This document shows, in pieces, positions 8,657 through 20,300 of a stretch of DNA of 64,000 nucleotides (positions are counted from its first letter, which is position 1; each line of letters opens with the position of its first letter). The notes under the pieces were generated by a model, which saw only the letters and a program-made list of their open reading frames with translations, did not search any database and was not told the origin of the DNA. Source of the stretch: Tritrichomonas musculus (taxonomy: Eukaryota > Parabasalia > Tritrichomonadida > Tritrichomonadidae); NCBI GenBank assembly GCA_039105265.1, contig JAPFFF010000074.1, positions 124,001 to 188,000 on the forward strand, read 5' to 3'. The position numbers and the translations under genes were made by a program.

Positions 8657-9004
8657 AAAAAGTGTGAACTTTTTCAAAAGAATTTTCAAATTATATGGAA
8701 AAACATTTTTTAGAATAAAAATAACTATTTTATAAATATGTATATTTAATGTAGATATTAAATAATAGTTTAGATTTAAAAAATAAAATACTTTGGAATA
8801 AAATTTACATTCTCTCAATTTATTGAAATATTTTTAATAATTTGTTTTTTAATAATAATCATAAAAATAATATATATACTTAATATAGATAATTAATAAT
8901 TAATCGTTAGATTAAAATAAAATGTTTAAAAATCGCAAAAATTAAAAATGATCGGACATTCAATTTTGTGAGATAGTATTGAATTATCGTTTTGTCTCAA
9001 ATTT

Positions 9005-9020
9005 TCATTTTTTATTTTTG
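9005..9020 (+). promoter_or_regulatory. Initiator TCATTT plus TTTATTTTTG motif before the 9024 gene
   Basis: TCATTT at 9005-9010 fits the trichomonad initiator TCAYTW, and TTTATTTTTG at 9011-9020 ends 3 bases before the ATG at 9024. The same ten-base word precedes several genes in elements 2 and 3. Together they favour 9024 over the upstream in-frame ATG at 8979 as the start. Confidence 0.45.
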
Positions 9021-9023
9021 CAG

Positions 9024-10163
9024 ATGGAACGTCAATACTCGCGAAAAGGGAATCTAAAATATCCAATTTACAGCAATCGATATACGGATGGGCCCCATAT
9101 ATTGGTGGGAGAGCCCCGTTACAACAGATACATTACGGAAGGGCCCCATCAATATATGGGAGAGCCCCGTTACAGATATGCCTCGGAAGGGCCCCATCAA
9201 TATATGGGAGAGCCCCGAGAAGAAAGATATGCCTCGGATGGGCCCCATATATTGGTGGGAGAGCCCCGAGATGATGAAAGAATGGCAGCAATCGAACACC
9301 AACTCGATATGTTATTGCAAGCGCAATTACAACAATTACAGCAACAGCAACCTCAAATACAGCAGCAGCAACCTCAAGTGCAGCAGCAGCAACCTCAAAT
9401 ACAGCAGCAACAAAATCAAATACAGCAGCAACAAAATCAAATACAGCAGCAACAAAATCAAATACAGCAAGAAGAACCTCATTTGCAAATAGAACCTGGC
9501 CATGTCATAAATTTTTTGCCAGCTGAACCAGAGGAAGAGACAAAAAGCTGGGAAAGATTAATGGACATAATTCTCCAATCCGATCAGCAGCCAAATCCAC
9601 TCACAAAGTTGGATTGGAGAATTCGTCAAATAATGACCAAATATGTGGACAAAAAGCTGGAAAAGCAAAAAGCAGATTATGAGACCAAGCTCAAGAACCT
9701 AGAGGAACAAATTACAAAACTAAAGATACCACCACCAGCACCAGCACCAGCACCAGCAATAGATTATGCATCTGTTTCAAAAAGAGTATGCAAAGAACAG
9801 GCTTTCTTAGATGAATTAGTGAGAGTGGTAAACAATGCCTGGGATAAGAGAGAAAAGGTTGATCCAGCTGGAATTGCTAAAACTCTAGAAAAAAAGATCA
9901 GTAGATCAGAGGAAGCAAGACGTTTAATATTCGTCCATGAAGATTTCAAAAATAAATACAGCAAAGATTATAATACATCCAAGCTCCAACAAGATCTTTA
10001 TAATGACTTTGCTTCCTCAATAAAAAAGCTCGTTAATGATCCTCGAGAATACCAATATTTACTATCACTTCAGGATAATGCTCCAGATGTGAATACTAAA
10101 AACTTACCCACAATTACAGCATGGTGGGTTGAACATTATTTAAAGACACTTTTAATAGCATAA
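9024..10163 (+). CDS. Repeat-rich protein: GPH..GEPR repeats, poly-Gln zone, helical C domain (element 1)
   Basis: A 379-residue protein with distinct zones. Residues about 20-85 hold four repeats of 16-17 residues built on GPH(I/Q)xxGEPR. Residues about 100-155 are Gln-rich (QQQPQIQ and QQQNQIQ units). A charged region and a short PAPAPAPA linker follow, and a helical domain of about 130 residues with many Lys and Asp ends the protein. The start at 9024 is chosen from the promoter motifs just upstream; an earlier ATG at 8979 adds 15 hydrophobic residues. It lies before the polymerase gene on the same strand. The repeats suggest a flexible structural or binding protein. I do not recognise the family. 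Confidence 0.6.
   Translation: MERQYSRKGNLKYPIYSNRYTDGPHILVGEPRYNRYITEGPHQYMGEPRYRYASEGPHQYMGEPREERYASDGPHILVGEPRDDERMAAIEHQLDMLLQAQLQQLQQQQPQIQQQQPQVQQQQPQIQQQQNQIQQQQNQIQQQQNQIQQEEPHLQIEPGHVINFLPAEPEEETKSWERLMDIILQSDQQPNPLTKLDWRIRQIMTKYVDKKLEKQKADYETKLKNLEEQITKLKIPPPAPAPAPAIDYASVSKRVCKEQAFLDELVRVVNNAWDKREKVDPAGIAKTLEKKISRSEEARRLIFVHEDFKNKYSKDYNTSKLQQDLYNDFASSIKKLVNDPREYQYLLSLQDNAPDVNTKNLPTITAWWVEHYLKTLLIA
9084..9270 (+). repeat. Four in-frame coding repeats of 48-51 bp
   Basis: GGGCCCCAT recurs at about 9090, 9141, 9189 and 9240, and each is followed after about 20 bases by GGGAGAGCCCCG. Units 1 and 4 share one variant (CATATATTGGTGG) and units 2 and 3 another (CATCAATATATGG). The lengths are multiples of three, so copy number can change without leaving the frame. 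Confidence 0.9.
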
Positions 10164-10263
10164 GGTCATTAATAAACAATTCTTCTCTTAATTTTTTTAA
10201 TTCTTTTATTTTTATATTTCTACGGTTTTTAGGTTAATAAAGGTCAATTTAATCACACTTAAA

Positions 10264-13200
10264 ATGGACTTCAACAAACTTTCAAGAGAAGAATTGATAA
10301 AACTTGTTCAAACACAGCAAAATCAAATACAGAGATTACAGAGAAGTGGCTTGTCGGGGAAAAAGATGAAAACCAATATATCAAATGTAGATAATGACAT
10401 AATGAACTTGTCTATAGACTTTTATGAAGACTCAAAGACACAAGCAAGACAAGCATACGAAAAAAGAGTACAAGAAGTGGATGATCAAGAGTTATTTCAA
10501 AGAGAACTCAAAAGACTCATGTTTATGGCTGCAAAAGAGTTCTCCTTTGACGTCGATATTGGAGACAGTGAGTGCAAGAGACTCGCATTTACAGAGATGC
10601 TTCGACACTGCTATAAGATTCGAAATAAATCAAAAGTTGTCGTCAAAGCATACACACTTGATGGACACGCAAAATGGTTCACTCTCAGCGACAAACATGA
10701 CATAGAGAGCACAATAGGTCACATATCAGGCGAATTAGACTTGTCAGAAGAGAAATCAGATACAAACCCAACTGTCAATTTTGAATTCATTCCAGTCAAA
10801 TATGATGTACTTTTTCTAAGAAAACAACTAGACGATAAAGGAATTAAGTTCGATGTTATTAAAGAAGATGAAGATGACCATGCTTTATATCATGAAGAAG
10901 TCGAAATCGATCCAGATTATAGATCAACACCAGAAGGTTCATTCTTTCCTTTTATTAATTTATCTAATTTAGATCTCAGTGAATTCCAAATATTCTCAAA
11001 GATAGATAAGAAAAATTATAAAGACAATTGTTTTGTCTATGCTTTGATTCAGTCAGGAGTGTTCAATGATGAAGAAATAAATCACTTGCGATATTATGTT
11101 CAAACAAAATCGATACCAAATAACAAAATCAAAGAGATATCAGAAAAATTCAAATGCAGTTTTGTCGTGAAAAGAATCGATGAAAGGTTTGATATTAAGC
11201 ATCAAATGCAGATCAAAATAGACACAAGAAAGAAAGGTTATGATCGAACAGTAGAGTTGCTTCTTTATAAAGATCACTACATGATATATAGGCCAATCAA
11301 ATGCACCATCTATTATCTTGAACATGCAAAAGAAATAGACGAAAAGTTCAAAGATGATAAAAACCGCTTCATGATCAAAGGCATCAAAGGCGAAAAGATT
11401 TTTTATTCAGAAAATGGCACTCTTCCAATGATGATATTCAGAAAAATGTTTGAGCTCAATATGTTCAGAGAGATAAGAAGCTGCGAACTATCCATATTGA
11501 ATACAACCGAATACGATGGATTGAATGATTACATTGATCTTGATTATAATGAAGAATTATGCACAAAAATAATAGACTCGAATAAAGATAAGAAGAAAGA
11601 GAAAGATTGGTCCAGAGTATATTATTCAGATTTTGAAACAGACACTACTGTATCTCCTCATCGTCCTTATTTGAATTGCACAGTGTATCGTGAAGGCCAA
11701 AATATTCACAAAATAAGCTTTGAAGGTGAAAACATTGATCGTCAGCTTCTCAATTATCTATACAATAATTCACTAACTTATTTTCACAATTTAAAGTACG
11801 ATGGTTGCTTTTTCATCAATACTCCTGGATGGAAAACACAAATAACTGAAAGAACAGGCACAGTTTTGCAAGTCATTATGCTCAAGTATGCTTCAAATGG
11901 TAAATTAGTGAAAAAGCTTACGTTTCGCAATTCCTATTCAATTATTCCATCGGCTCTCAGGAATTTTGCATCTATGTTTAATTTAGATGTGCATAAAGAG
12001 GTTATGGCATACAAAATATACACTGAAGAAAACATTCAAAAAGCTGTTCTGCCAATCAATGAATTCTATGAGCAGTATAGAAAAGAGAACGATGGCAAAG
12101 ATGAAAGCAAACAAATCCTAGAAAATGCCAAAATAAGTGAAGCATACAATGAAAAAAATGATTCAATTAATATTATGAAATATGCCAAGTTCTATTGTTT
12201 TAAGGATTGTATCGTTCTTATGAAAGGGCTTGAAAAATTTGATAAAGATTTGAAAGAAGTATTCAAACAAACAGGTACAGAAATGTTAGGCGTTAATAAC
12301 TTTATTTCAATCTCATCTATCGGTTATCATTTCGCCAATAAATATGGATGCTTTGACGGTTGTTATCAATTAAGTGGCAAACCGCAAAACTTTATTCAAA
12401 GATGTGTAAGCGGAGGAAGAACAATGACAGCATCAAATCAAAAGCAATATATAGAAGGAAGAATACAAGATTTTGATGCAGTTAGCCTTTATCCTTCAGC
12501 TATGTATGTAATGGATGGTGTTGCTAAAGGAAAACCGAAAATTTTGCCTCAAAATATAGACCATGATCAATTGATGAAATTTGACACTTTTTTTATTGAA
12601 ATCAATATTAATGAAATCAAGTGCAAATCCGATAAGCCATATAAATTCGGGCAAGTCTTTAGACGAAATGATAAGGGCTCAAAAATATTTGACAATGACC
12701 CTGTTAGCAATTTTTATATTGACAAGATTGCACTAATGGATTTAATAGAGTTCTATGATATCAAATACGAAATCATTCGTGGTTACTATTTTGATGAAGG
12801 ATTTAATAAGAAGATTAATGAGTTCATTCTTGGATTATTTAATTTAAGACTCAAATATAAGAAAGAGAAGAATCCACTGCAGTCAACGATCAAATTGCTA
12901 TTGAATTCAATCTATGGCAAATCAATATTGAAAGCGATGAAAACCGAAACAAAAAGTGTACCCAGAGATGAGCTAATGAAATACATTTGGCGCAATTATA
13001 ACTTTATCACAGAAATCTATGATGAACCAACAATTGATAGATGCTATGTGAAAAAGCTGAAGCCGATCAATGATCATTTCAATCTCCCACAATTTGGTGC
13101 TAGCGTTCTTTCATGGTCAAAACATTTGATGAATCGTGTTATGGCTAGTGCAGAACAAAATGGGATTGAAATATTCTATCAAGATACCGATAGCATGCAC

Positions 13201-13614
13201 CTAAATGAAGATGATGTGAAAAAAGTGGCAGAGATCTTTAAGGAGAAATATAATGCTGAATTAATAGGTGAAAACATGTGTCAATTTCATAATGATTTTG
13301 ACGGTTTTGAGGGTGCAGTAGGCCAAATACATTCACGAAAACTGATCGCATTAGGCAAGAAAAGTTATTTAGATATCTTAGTCGATGAAGAAGGAAAAGA
13401 AGGATATCATATAAGACTCAAGGGCATTCCTCATCAAGTGATCATTAATAAATGTAAACGAATGGGCATCACAATTGAAGAACTCTATGAAAAATTGTAT
13501 GCTGGGGCCAAAATGGAGTTCAATTTATTAGATGGCACAAATGCATTCAGAAAAACTCAAACTTTTCAGCAGACTAATATCAAAAAGTTTAGCAGGACCC
13601 TTAAATTCATTTAG
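10264..13614 (+). CDS. Protein-primed DNA polymerase B with N-terminal OTU-like region (element 1)
   Basis: A 1116-residue polymerase. Exonuclease motifs are YSDFETD (about residue 455), FHNLKYDG (about 507) and YCFKDC (about 645). Polymerase motifs are DFDAVSLYPSAM (about 737), LLLNSIYGKS (about 880) and YQDTDS (about 972), followed by KKSYLDI. This is the protein-primed family B enzyme that copies linear Polinton DNA. The N-terminal part carries KDNCFVYAL (about 252) and YKDHYMIY (about 336), spaced like the Cys and His motifs of OTU-type cysteine proteases. The same kind of region precedes the exonuclease in the two other polymerases of this window. Polymerase identity is secure; the protease idea is inference. 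Confidence 0.93.
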   Translation: MDFNKLSREELIKLVQTQQNQIQRLQRSGLSGKKMKTNISNVDNDIMNLSIDFYEDSKTQARQAYEKRVQEVDDQELFQRELKRLMFMAAKEFSFDVDIGDSECKRLAFTEMLRHCYKIRNKSKVVVKAYTLDGHAKWFTLSDKHDIESTIGHISGELDLSEEKSDTNPTVNFEFIPVKYDVLFLRKQLDDKGIKFDVIKEDEDDHALYHEEVEIDPDYRSTPEGSFFPFINLSNLDLSEFQIFSKIDKKNYKDNCFVYALIQSGVFNDEEINHLRYYVQTKSIPNNKIKEISEKFKCSFVVKRIDERFDIKHQMQIKIDTRKKGYDRTVELLLYKDHYMIYRPIKCTIYYLEHAKEIDEKFKDDKNRFMIKGIKGEKIFYSENGTLPMMIFRKMFELNMFREIRSCELSILNTTEYDGLNDYIDLDYNEELCTKIIDSNKDKKKEKDWSRVYYSDFETDTTVSPHRPYLNCTVYREGQNIHKISFEGENIDRQLLNYLYNNSLTYFHNLKYDGCFFINTPGWKTQITERTGTVLQVIMLKYASNGKLVKKLTFRNSYSIIPSALRNFASMFNLDVHKEVMAYKIYTEENIQKAVLPINEFYEQYRKENDGKDESKQILENAKISEAYNEKNDSINIMKYAKFYCFKDCIVLMKGLEKFDKDLKEVFKQTGTEMLGVNNFISISSIGYHFANKYGCFDGCYQLSGKPQNFIQRCVSGGRTMTASNQKQYIEGRIQDFDAVSLYPSAMYVMDGVAKGKPKILPQNIDHDQLMKFDTFFIEININEIKCKSDKPYKFGQVFRRNDKGSKIFDNDPVSNFYIDKIALMDLIEFYDIKYEIIRGYYFDEGFNKKINEFILGLFNLRLKYKKEKNPLQSTIKLLLNSIYGKSILKAMKTETKSVPRDELMKYIWRNYNFITEIYDEPTIDRCYVKKLKPINDHFNLPQFGASVLSWSKHLMNRVMASAEQNGIEIFYQDTDSMHLNEDDVKKVAEIFKEKYNAELIGENMCQFHNDFDGFEGAVGQIHSRKLIALGKKSYLDILVDEEGKEGYHIRLKGIPHQVIINKCKRMGITIEELYEKLYAGAKMEFNLLDGTNAFRKTQTFQQTNIKKFSRTLKFI

Positions 13615-14344
13615 TTAACACATCCTTAACGTCTGCATCTTTAGCTGGCTTTACTTTAATTGAAACAAACAAAGGACTTTTTAAAGCGATAGGCTGAAAT
13701 TGGAAATCGACTAAACTTAATTCTAAATATTTTAAACTATCTGTATTTGTTTTTATTTTTATTGGTTTTCCTTCTTTCTCAAAGTCATAAATCAGTGGCT
13801 TGCCGTCTATAGCCATTGTGTTTATATTTCCTATAACTGAAGGCGTATACTCTTGATCTCCAATAGCTGAATACATCGGATTACCTTGTAAAGAGACTAA
13901 ATAAAGTTTTGTATGAGTTATGATCGGCAAATCTGGTACAATAAAGGGTTCTTTAGGATCAATTGTCAAAGGCAATGGAGTGTTATATAATCCAGTCAAT
14001 AATGCTGCTCTGTGAGATATTGATGTAATTGTTGTTTTCAAACTTGCTGTTATCTTAAATGTTCGTTTATTTTTATCATATTCCCATGCTAATTCACTTT
14101 TCTGACTAAAAATTTGTTCAAGTTGTTTGATAGAATAATGATAGGACTCAGAAAATTCAATAGTATGAACGGTTTTGCCAACTTGATATTTCATATAATC
14201 ATCTTTTGTGCTTAATAATATGTTTGAATTAGTGTTTATCGAAGACACATAATATTTTACATAACTGCATTTCCAAGGTATATTCATCGTCAAAGAAACA
14301 GTATGATATTTTTGTGAGTCACGGCTTTGCATAGAAATTAACAT
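13607..14344 (-). CDS. Penton-like minor capsid candidate (element 1)
   Basis: A 245-residue beta-rich protein, convergent with the polymerase (ends overlap by 8 bases) and divergent from the fibre-like gene (starts 16 bases apart). It ends with KYLELSLVDFQFQPI, then SPLFVSIKVKP. This kind of ending, a strand, a short turn and then a final strand, also closes the proteins at 25575-25925 and 53222-54238. It resembles the C-terminal half of single-jelly-roll minor capsid proteins of Polintons. I see no other motif. The assignment to a penton role is tentative and rests on beta pattern, size and position; structure prediction would settle it. Confidence 0.45.
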   Translation of the reverse strand: MLISMQSRDSQKYHTVSLTMNIPWKCSYVKYYVSSINTNSNILLSTKDDYMKYQVGKTVHTIEFSESYHYSIKQLEQIFSQKSELAWEYDKNKRTFKITASLKTTITSISHRAALLTGLYNTPLPLTIDPKEPFIVPDLPIITHTKLYLVSLQGNPMYSAIGDQEYTPSVIGNINTMAIDGKPLIYDFEKEGKPIKIKTNTDSLKYLELSLVDFQFQPIALKSPLFVSIKVKPAKDADVKDVLTK

Positions 14345-14360
14345 TTATTTATTATTAAAT

Positions 14361-17300
14361 ATGTCGATTGGTTTATACTCAATTCAATCAAGTGAGGCTG
14401 AGACATTAAAATCAAATGGAATAGAAATCAAAGTCGGAGAAGATGAGAATGGAAATAAAATTGTTCAAATAGAAGATGAAGATGGTTCTTCAGTTTTCTT
14501 CAATAACATTTATAATAAAACAGAGATAGATGCTTATATAACCGCAGGTGCAGGTATAAAACCAGGAGATATAAAAAACTTATATAAGGTCAATATTTAT
14601 CCAACTGGACAAATCAAGGTGAATGGTAAATTGACCAATGCTTTCACCTTAGAACAGCTTTATAAATGTTTGAATGATAATTCAGATGCTATTCAAAACT
14701 CTCTAAATCAATTGAAAATAGACGCAACTTTTGATGTAAACCGTGAAATTTCAGACTTAACATTGAAAGGATTAGATTTTGATCTAAAGAATAAATATTA
14801 TATCTCAACTGAAAACAATTCAATAAAGACATATAATCAATTAATAAGAGTACTCAATCAGTTTATTAAACATTCAAGGGCTATGACGGTTATCAGCCCA
14901 GATAATAAACTATTGAAAATGCTCCCCCTTAAAAAAGAGGATGGTGCTCAACTTTTGGATTATTGGGAGGATAAACGATGCTATTATGAAAAAGAAAAAG
15001 TAGCCACAATTAATGAGATTATTGAATCATTGAATATCACTCTTGAAAATTTATATAATTGGATGAAAACATTCAATAATTTGAAAGATTTCGGTTTTGA
15101 CAGTTCATCAAATATTAAACCAGATGGAAAAGCAAAAGTGATAACGTATGAAGAAACCGAAAAAGAATCAGAACCATGGTATGGATCATTTTTGACCAAA
15201 AATAGAATGAAAACTAAAGACGAACCTATCACAAATTTTGACCAAATGGTCAATGCAATCAATACAAACACAGAAACAATATCTCAAATGCATGAAGATA
15301 TTATGGAAGGCTTAAATAATCAAGAAGTGATAGTATATAATGAAGCCAAAGATGAAATAGAGACAAAAAATTTAAAAACAAAAACAGTGAACGATAAAGG
15401 TGAAATCGAATATGATAATATAGCCAATGTTTTTGAAAAATTGAAGAAGGCCGATAAACAGAATCAGAATTTTTTCCGTCATATCATGGAGAATTTTAAT
15501 AAAACTGCTTTGAAAAATATATATAATAATTTTAAACAGACTGTGTTTGGTAAAGATGGAGAAACATATCAGAAGACATATATAGCACATTTTGATGATG
15601 ATGTTGCTGGTGATAAACATTTTGCCGTTGTCGAAAATTTTGTCGACTTTTTGAATCAATACTTTTCAAATACAAGCAGTTTTGAAGACTGGAAAGAATG
15701 GATAGGCAAAAATATAAATAAACAGAAAATGATGGAGGCTCTTGATAAAATTCAGATACCATTTCATAAATTAGATGGAGAAATAGAAAATAGAGAATAT
15801 CGTTTTATGTTTGATGGAGAGGATATCGTTGATATTGAAAATCCAGTTGATATAGGCAAGTTCATGGATTGGCTCAAAGAGATAATTCAAAATAGTAAAT
15901 ATACAGCTCCAATACAAACATTTTTATATAACAACTTTTCCAAAGAAAAATTTATTGAAATATTTAACGGCACAGTTCAATTAATATGGGATAAATCCAC
16001 AAAAAAAATTATTCATGCAGTTTATCAATTTGTCAATCATCCAATAGAAACGACGGGTGATATCGTTATTGAAGTGAATAGTGCTTATGAATTTTTGAAA
16101 AAATATTATGAAAACCAAACAGAGCTTATGAAAAGTATCCTTACTGTTATTTTGGTTCTTCTTGGTTCAGGAATTACGGGAATGGTAATCACAAGTGCAT
16201 TCAAAAAGATTCGTGCCAAAAAAATTGAAAATGGACGTTTAGCATTAAGCACGAGCAATTTTGAAGGAGGGCAATTGTTGGATATTAATAATGGCATTAT
16301 TATTGATGGAAATGGAAATGATAATAATGATGATGATAATAATGATGACGATATGAGAGACCCTAGTTTTCAGGGATGGATTGATACAACAAATAGAAAT
16401 ATTCGAAATATTATTCAGCAACATAATGTTTTAGAAGAAAGAGTCTCAAATATAAGAGAATGCAATTGTAATGATAATAATAATAATAATAATAATCAAA
16501 GATTTTTTGGCCAAATTTCTCAACAACAACATCATGACATTCAACAATTAATTCAAAAGCAAAATCATTTAATAATTGATAATAGTGTCGGCTCTTTTGT
16601 TGATGCGATGTTTCAACCAGAAATATATCAAGAAGCAGCAACTCAAGTGAACACAACGATAAAAAGACGACGAAAAAAGAAAGAAAAAGTGAATGTAATT
16701 GACACATCACATGATCGTTCTTTTCAAAGAGATGACAATTATGTTTTTGACATATTAACTGATCATTGGGTTCTTCATAATAATTCTAATTTTCAATCTG
16801 GTTGGCGAACAAATCTTAATGCACAAAATATGCCACGCAATTTTATCATTGACACTTTTCATGGTGAATGGGTTGCTATCGGTACAGAAAATGGTATTCA
16901 AGAATCAAATGCAGACTGGAGAACGAATCCTAGTTCAGCATTAGCAACCTTTCTGTTGCCATCTCAAATAAATGATGGTGTTTTTCGTTGGAGTGATAGA
17001 TATGATCAATGGACATTTCATGCAAATTATAACTCATATACAAATCAAGATCAAAGTGAAAGATTAGAATGGCAAAGAGATCAAAGACAACATTTTGGTG
17101 ATAATTATGTTTGGAATGTTTTTGATCAAGAATGGCAAGAACATGGACAGAATTTTGAAGCTGGATGGAGAACCAATCATGAATTTGTTCCTCCTGATAA
17201 CTATGTATGGGATGATTATTTAGAAGAGTGGGTGATGTTATCATATAGAAATAGAGATTTTGACAGCAATTGGAGAAATAGCTATTCAGAGGAAGTGTCA

Positions 17301-20300
17301 GTTATGGTTGAATTATTGAATTCAGGCCGATTTTTAGGAAAAGGCCAAATTGTTCAATATGGAGGTGAATGGGTTTGGCGCCATCATGTAGACCCCGTTG
17401 ATGATATTAAATTATTATCAGATGAAATAGCAGATATTAATATTAATAATAATTTGCCAGCAAATATTTCAGGAGTGAATTCAGTAAATGAATTATTAGA
17501 AAGCTATGATATCAATATTTTGAAAGAAGATGGCCGAACAATTGATGAGAAAAAACCGGTTTTAGGCAATTTCAATATATTAGCAAATTTGAATGTAAAT
17601 GGATTAATAAACGGTGTTGATATTGAAAAATTAGCTACGTCATCAGATAAGACAGATTCACTTTTTAATATAAAATTTGGAGTTCCAGAATTCAATGTGA
17701 AAAATGAAAACGTTGAAGGGGATACAAAAACAATCAATAATGTAAATTATAATATATTGAAAATTAAAATAAATGATGATGATATTGAACAAAAATTGAA
17801 AGCTTTCAATGGGAATATATTCAAAATAATTCTCAGAAAAGATGTTGTTTATGACACAGAAGGACGATATATCAAAGAATTTTTCATAAGCGTTCATGAT
17901 AATCATATTCAATGTCCGATAATAGCTTATGATGAAGAATCGAAAGGATATACAAATAAATGTTCTGAAGATAGCTCTCAATTTTTCATAGCTTTTGATG
18001 AGCGTCTCAATATTGTGCCATATACGTTATGGATGAACGGTGATTTGAGTATAATGAATCAAACAAGTCAGGATTTAATTGAATCGAATAAACCAGTTTT
18101 TAAGTGCAAAATAATTGAAGCAGATAATGCTCTCAAATTACACAAAAGTGACGTTCATTATTTCTATAAGCCTTCAATTATTTCAGATGATAATGATTAT
18201 TATAAAATGATTTTTGAAGTACCCTCAGATTATACAATACCACCGCATTTACAATTTAAATTCAAAGAATATTGTTTTGGAAATAAATGGGACTTAATAT
18301 GGGATGGAACTAAATGGGATGGCAAAAATATCCAAGGCAAATCAAATGGAAAAATAATAAATAAATGCAATACAAGAGCAAAAAAAGATGCTTATGATGC
18401 TATTGGTGCATGTGTTATGATGAAGAATGATGACTGGAATAAACAATTCTTTACTGATAATATATGGTATACAAATGTTAATGAAAAGAATTTAATGCAA
18501 GCATTTATCAGAAGACCTGTTAGAGGAGAAGGATGGGAAAAAGATGGCAAAATTGAATTGAAAGTGAAATTTAATGATGGCACTTTGAAAAATGGAAATG
18601 AAATAGGTGTTGGTTGGGGAAACACAAATTTCAGTCATTCAGTTGAAGGCTATGATCTTTATGCAATTGAAATATTAATATATAATTATTCGAAACGAAC
18701 TTTTGAGGTGAAAAACATTGAGGAAATTTTCTTGGATATCTATTCACCAAATTCAGATATAGCAAATCGAATGTCATTTCGCCTTGAGGGAGTTCACCAT
18801 GTTGAAAGGAACGATACAGCTTATTGCGATACTATCGGTGTTCTCGATACAATTGAAAAAATCTCTTATCGTTATGAAGATTCAAAAATTGATGCAAGTC
18901 ATAGAAATATTGAATTATATCTGAAAAAGGATTTGGTGGATCCTGTAGATGAGGTCAATTGGGATGGAATTATGAATCCTTTCAAATATATTATTCAGCA
19001 ACAATTTTATGAAATAACACCAAATCCAAATGCAGCAACAACACTTTATACAGATTATAATATCACAAGTTCTAAAATCATAACCGCCGATAACATCACG
19101 ACGATGAGAAGTGATTTAAATTTAGTGACAAATAATTTGGATGTCGTATCGTACGATTTGAATGAAATGAATCATAGAGTTAACGTACTTGATTCAGAAA
19201 TGGTTCAAGTCAAAAACATAACTCAACATTTAGAACATGACGTTAAGAATTTAAGAATTGTTTCATATACAGCCCTAGCTTTTGGTATAGCAGGCACAGT
19301 AGGGAGTGCAGCATCTATCGGCATGCAACTTTTTCCACATGGTATCAGAATTTTAAAAGCAGCTTTTTCTAGCTTTTTCAGAGGTATGTTTAGTAGGTCC
19401 AGAGTTTTGGGTGCTCCTGATTGGACCAGATTACGAATTATGTTCGGAAATATTGCTATTAGAAGCATAACCACCGATATTTCACCTGTTATTAATTGGT
19501 GTAATTCAGAATATAAACAATTAGACGATATAACTTTTGATAACGAAGATGAAAATCCAGAAGAATATTCGTTATCAGTTGAAGCCGCTTATGAATTATG
19601 TAATCAATTCAGAGAAACATTGAAACCTATTTTCAAATTATTGGCCTTAAAGGTGGATGAAATAGCCAATGAATTTGAAAATAATGATTTTATTTCAAAA
19701 AGTGATTTGAAAAGAGACGATACAATTGACATTAATGGCAAATTAATTGATGGCAAAATACATTTAGAAGCTGAGGATACAATAAGTGAAGGAATTATCA
19801 AAGTCAGGATTATGATCATGAAAGTAAGCGAATATAATGATATAGACTATGAAGAGAATTATCCAATAATTCATATATCAAATGGAGAGATATCGAACTA
19901 TGAGGGCACAGAGAACTTTCCAACTGCATCTCTCCAAGACAAAACTATAATTATTGATAACCCAAAGAGACATAGAATTAGTGCAATCAGCATCAAAGAG
20001 AACACAGCGATAAGAAGTATGAAATATTCTGTAAATGATATAGCATATATGAGTGACATTGATGCGCTTAATAAAAAGATTGATCAAATAGAAGAAAACT
20101 CACATACAAACGATGAAAACATAGCAAAAATAATGAATACATATCCTACTGTTGATGAGGTTAATGATGTACTAAAGGAGTATACATTAAAGAAAGACAT
20201 TAGCAAATATAGAGAGAAAAATGATTTGATATACAAAGAATCTATTGAAGTGCCATTTGAAAACGTACAAGATAGCTCTGGATCATGGGAGGTCAAAATA

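Noticed and set aside
8960-9023. Possible 3' splice site (T-rich tract and TTTGCAG) just before the ATG at 9024
   Set aside because: Trichomonad introns use a conserved extended 3' signal (ACTAACACACAG) not seen here, and no matching 5' site was found.
9054-9492. Open frames on the minus strand (9054-9302) and a second plus frame (9088-9492) across the GPH..GEPR and Gln repeats
   Set aside because: They are by-products of repeats whose length is a multiple of three; the chosen frame alone continues into a well-composed domain and has promoter motifs.
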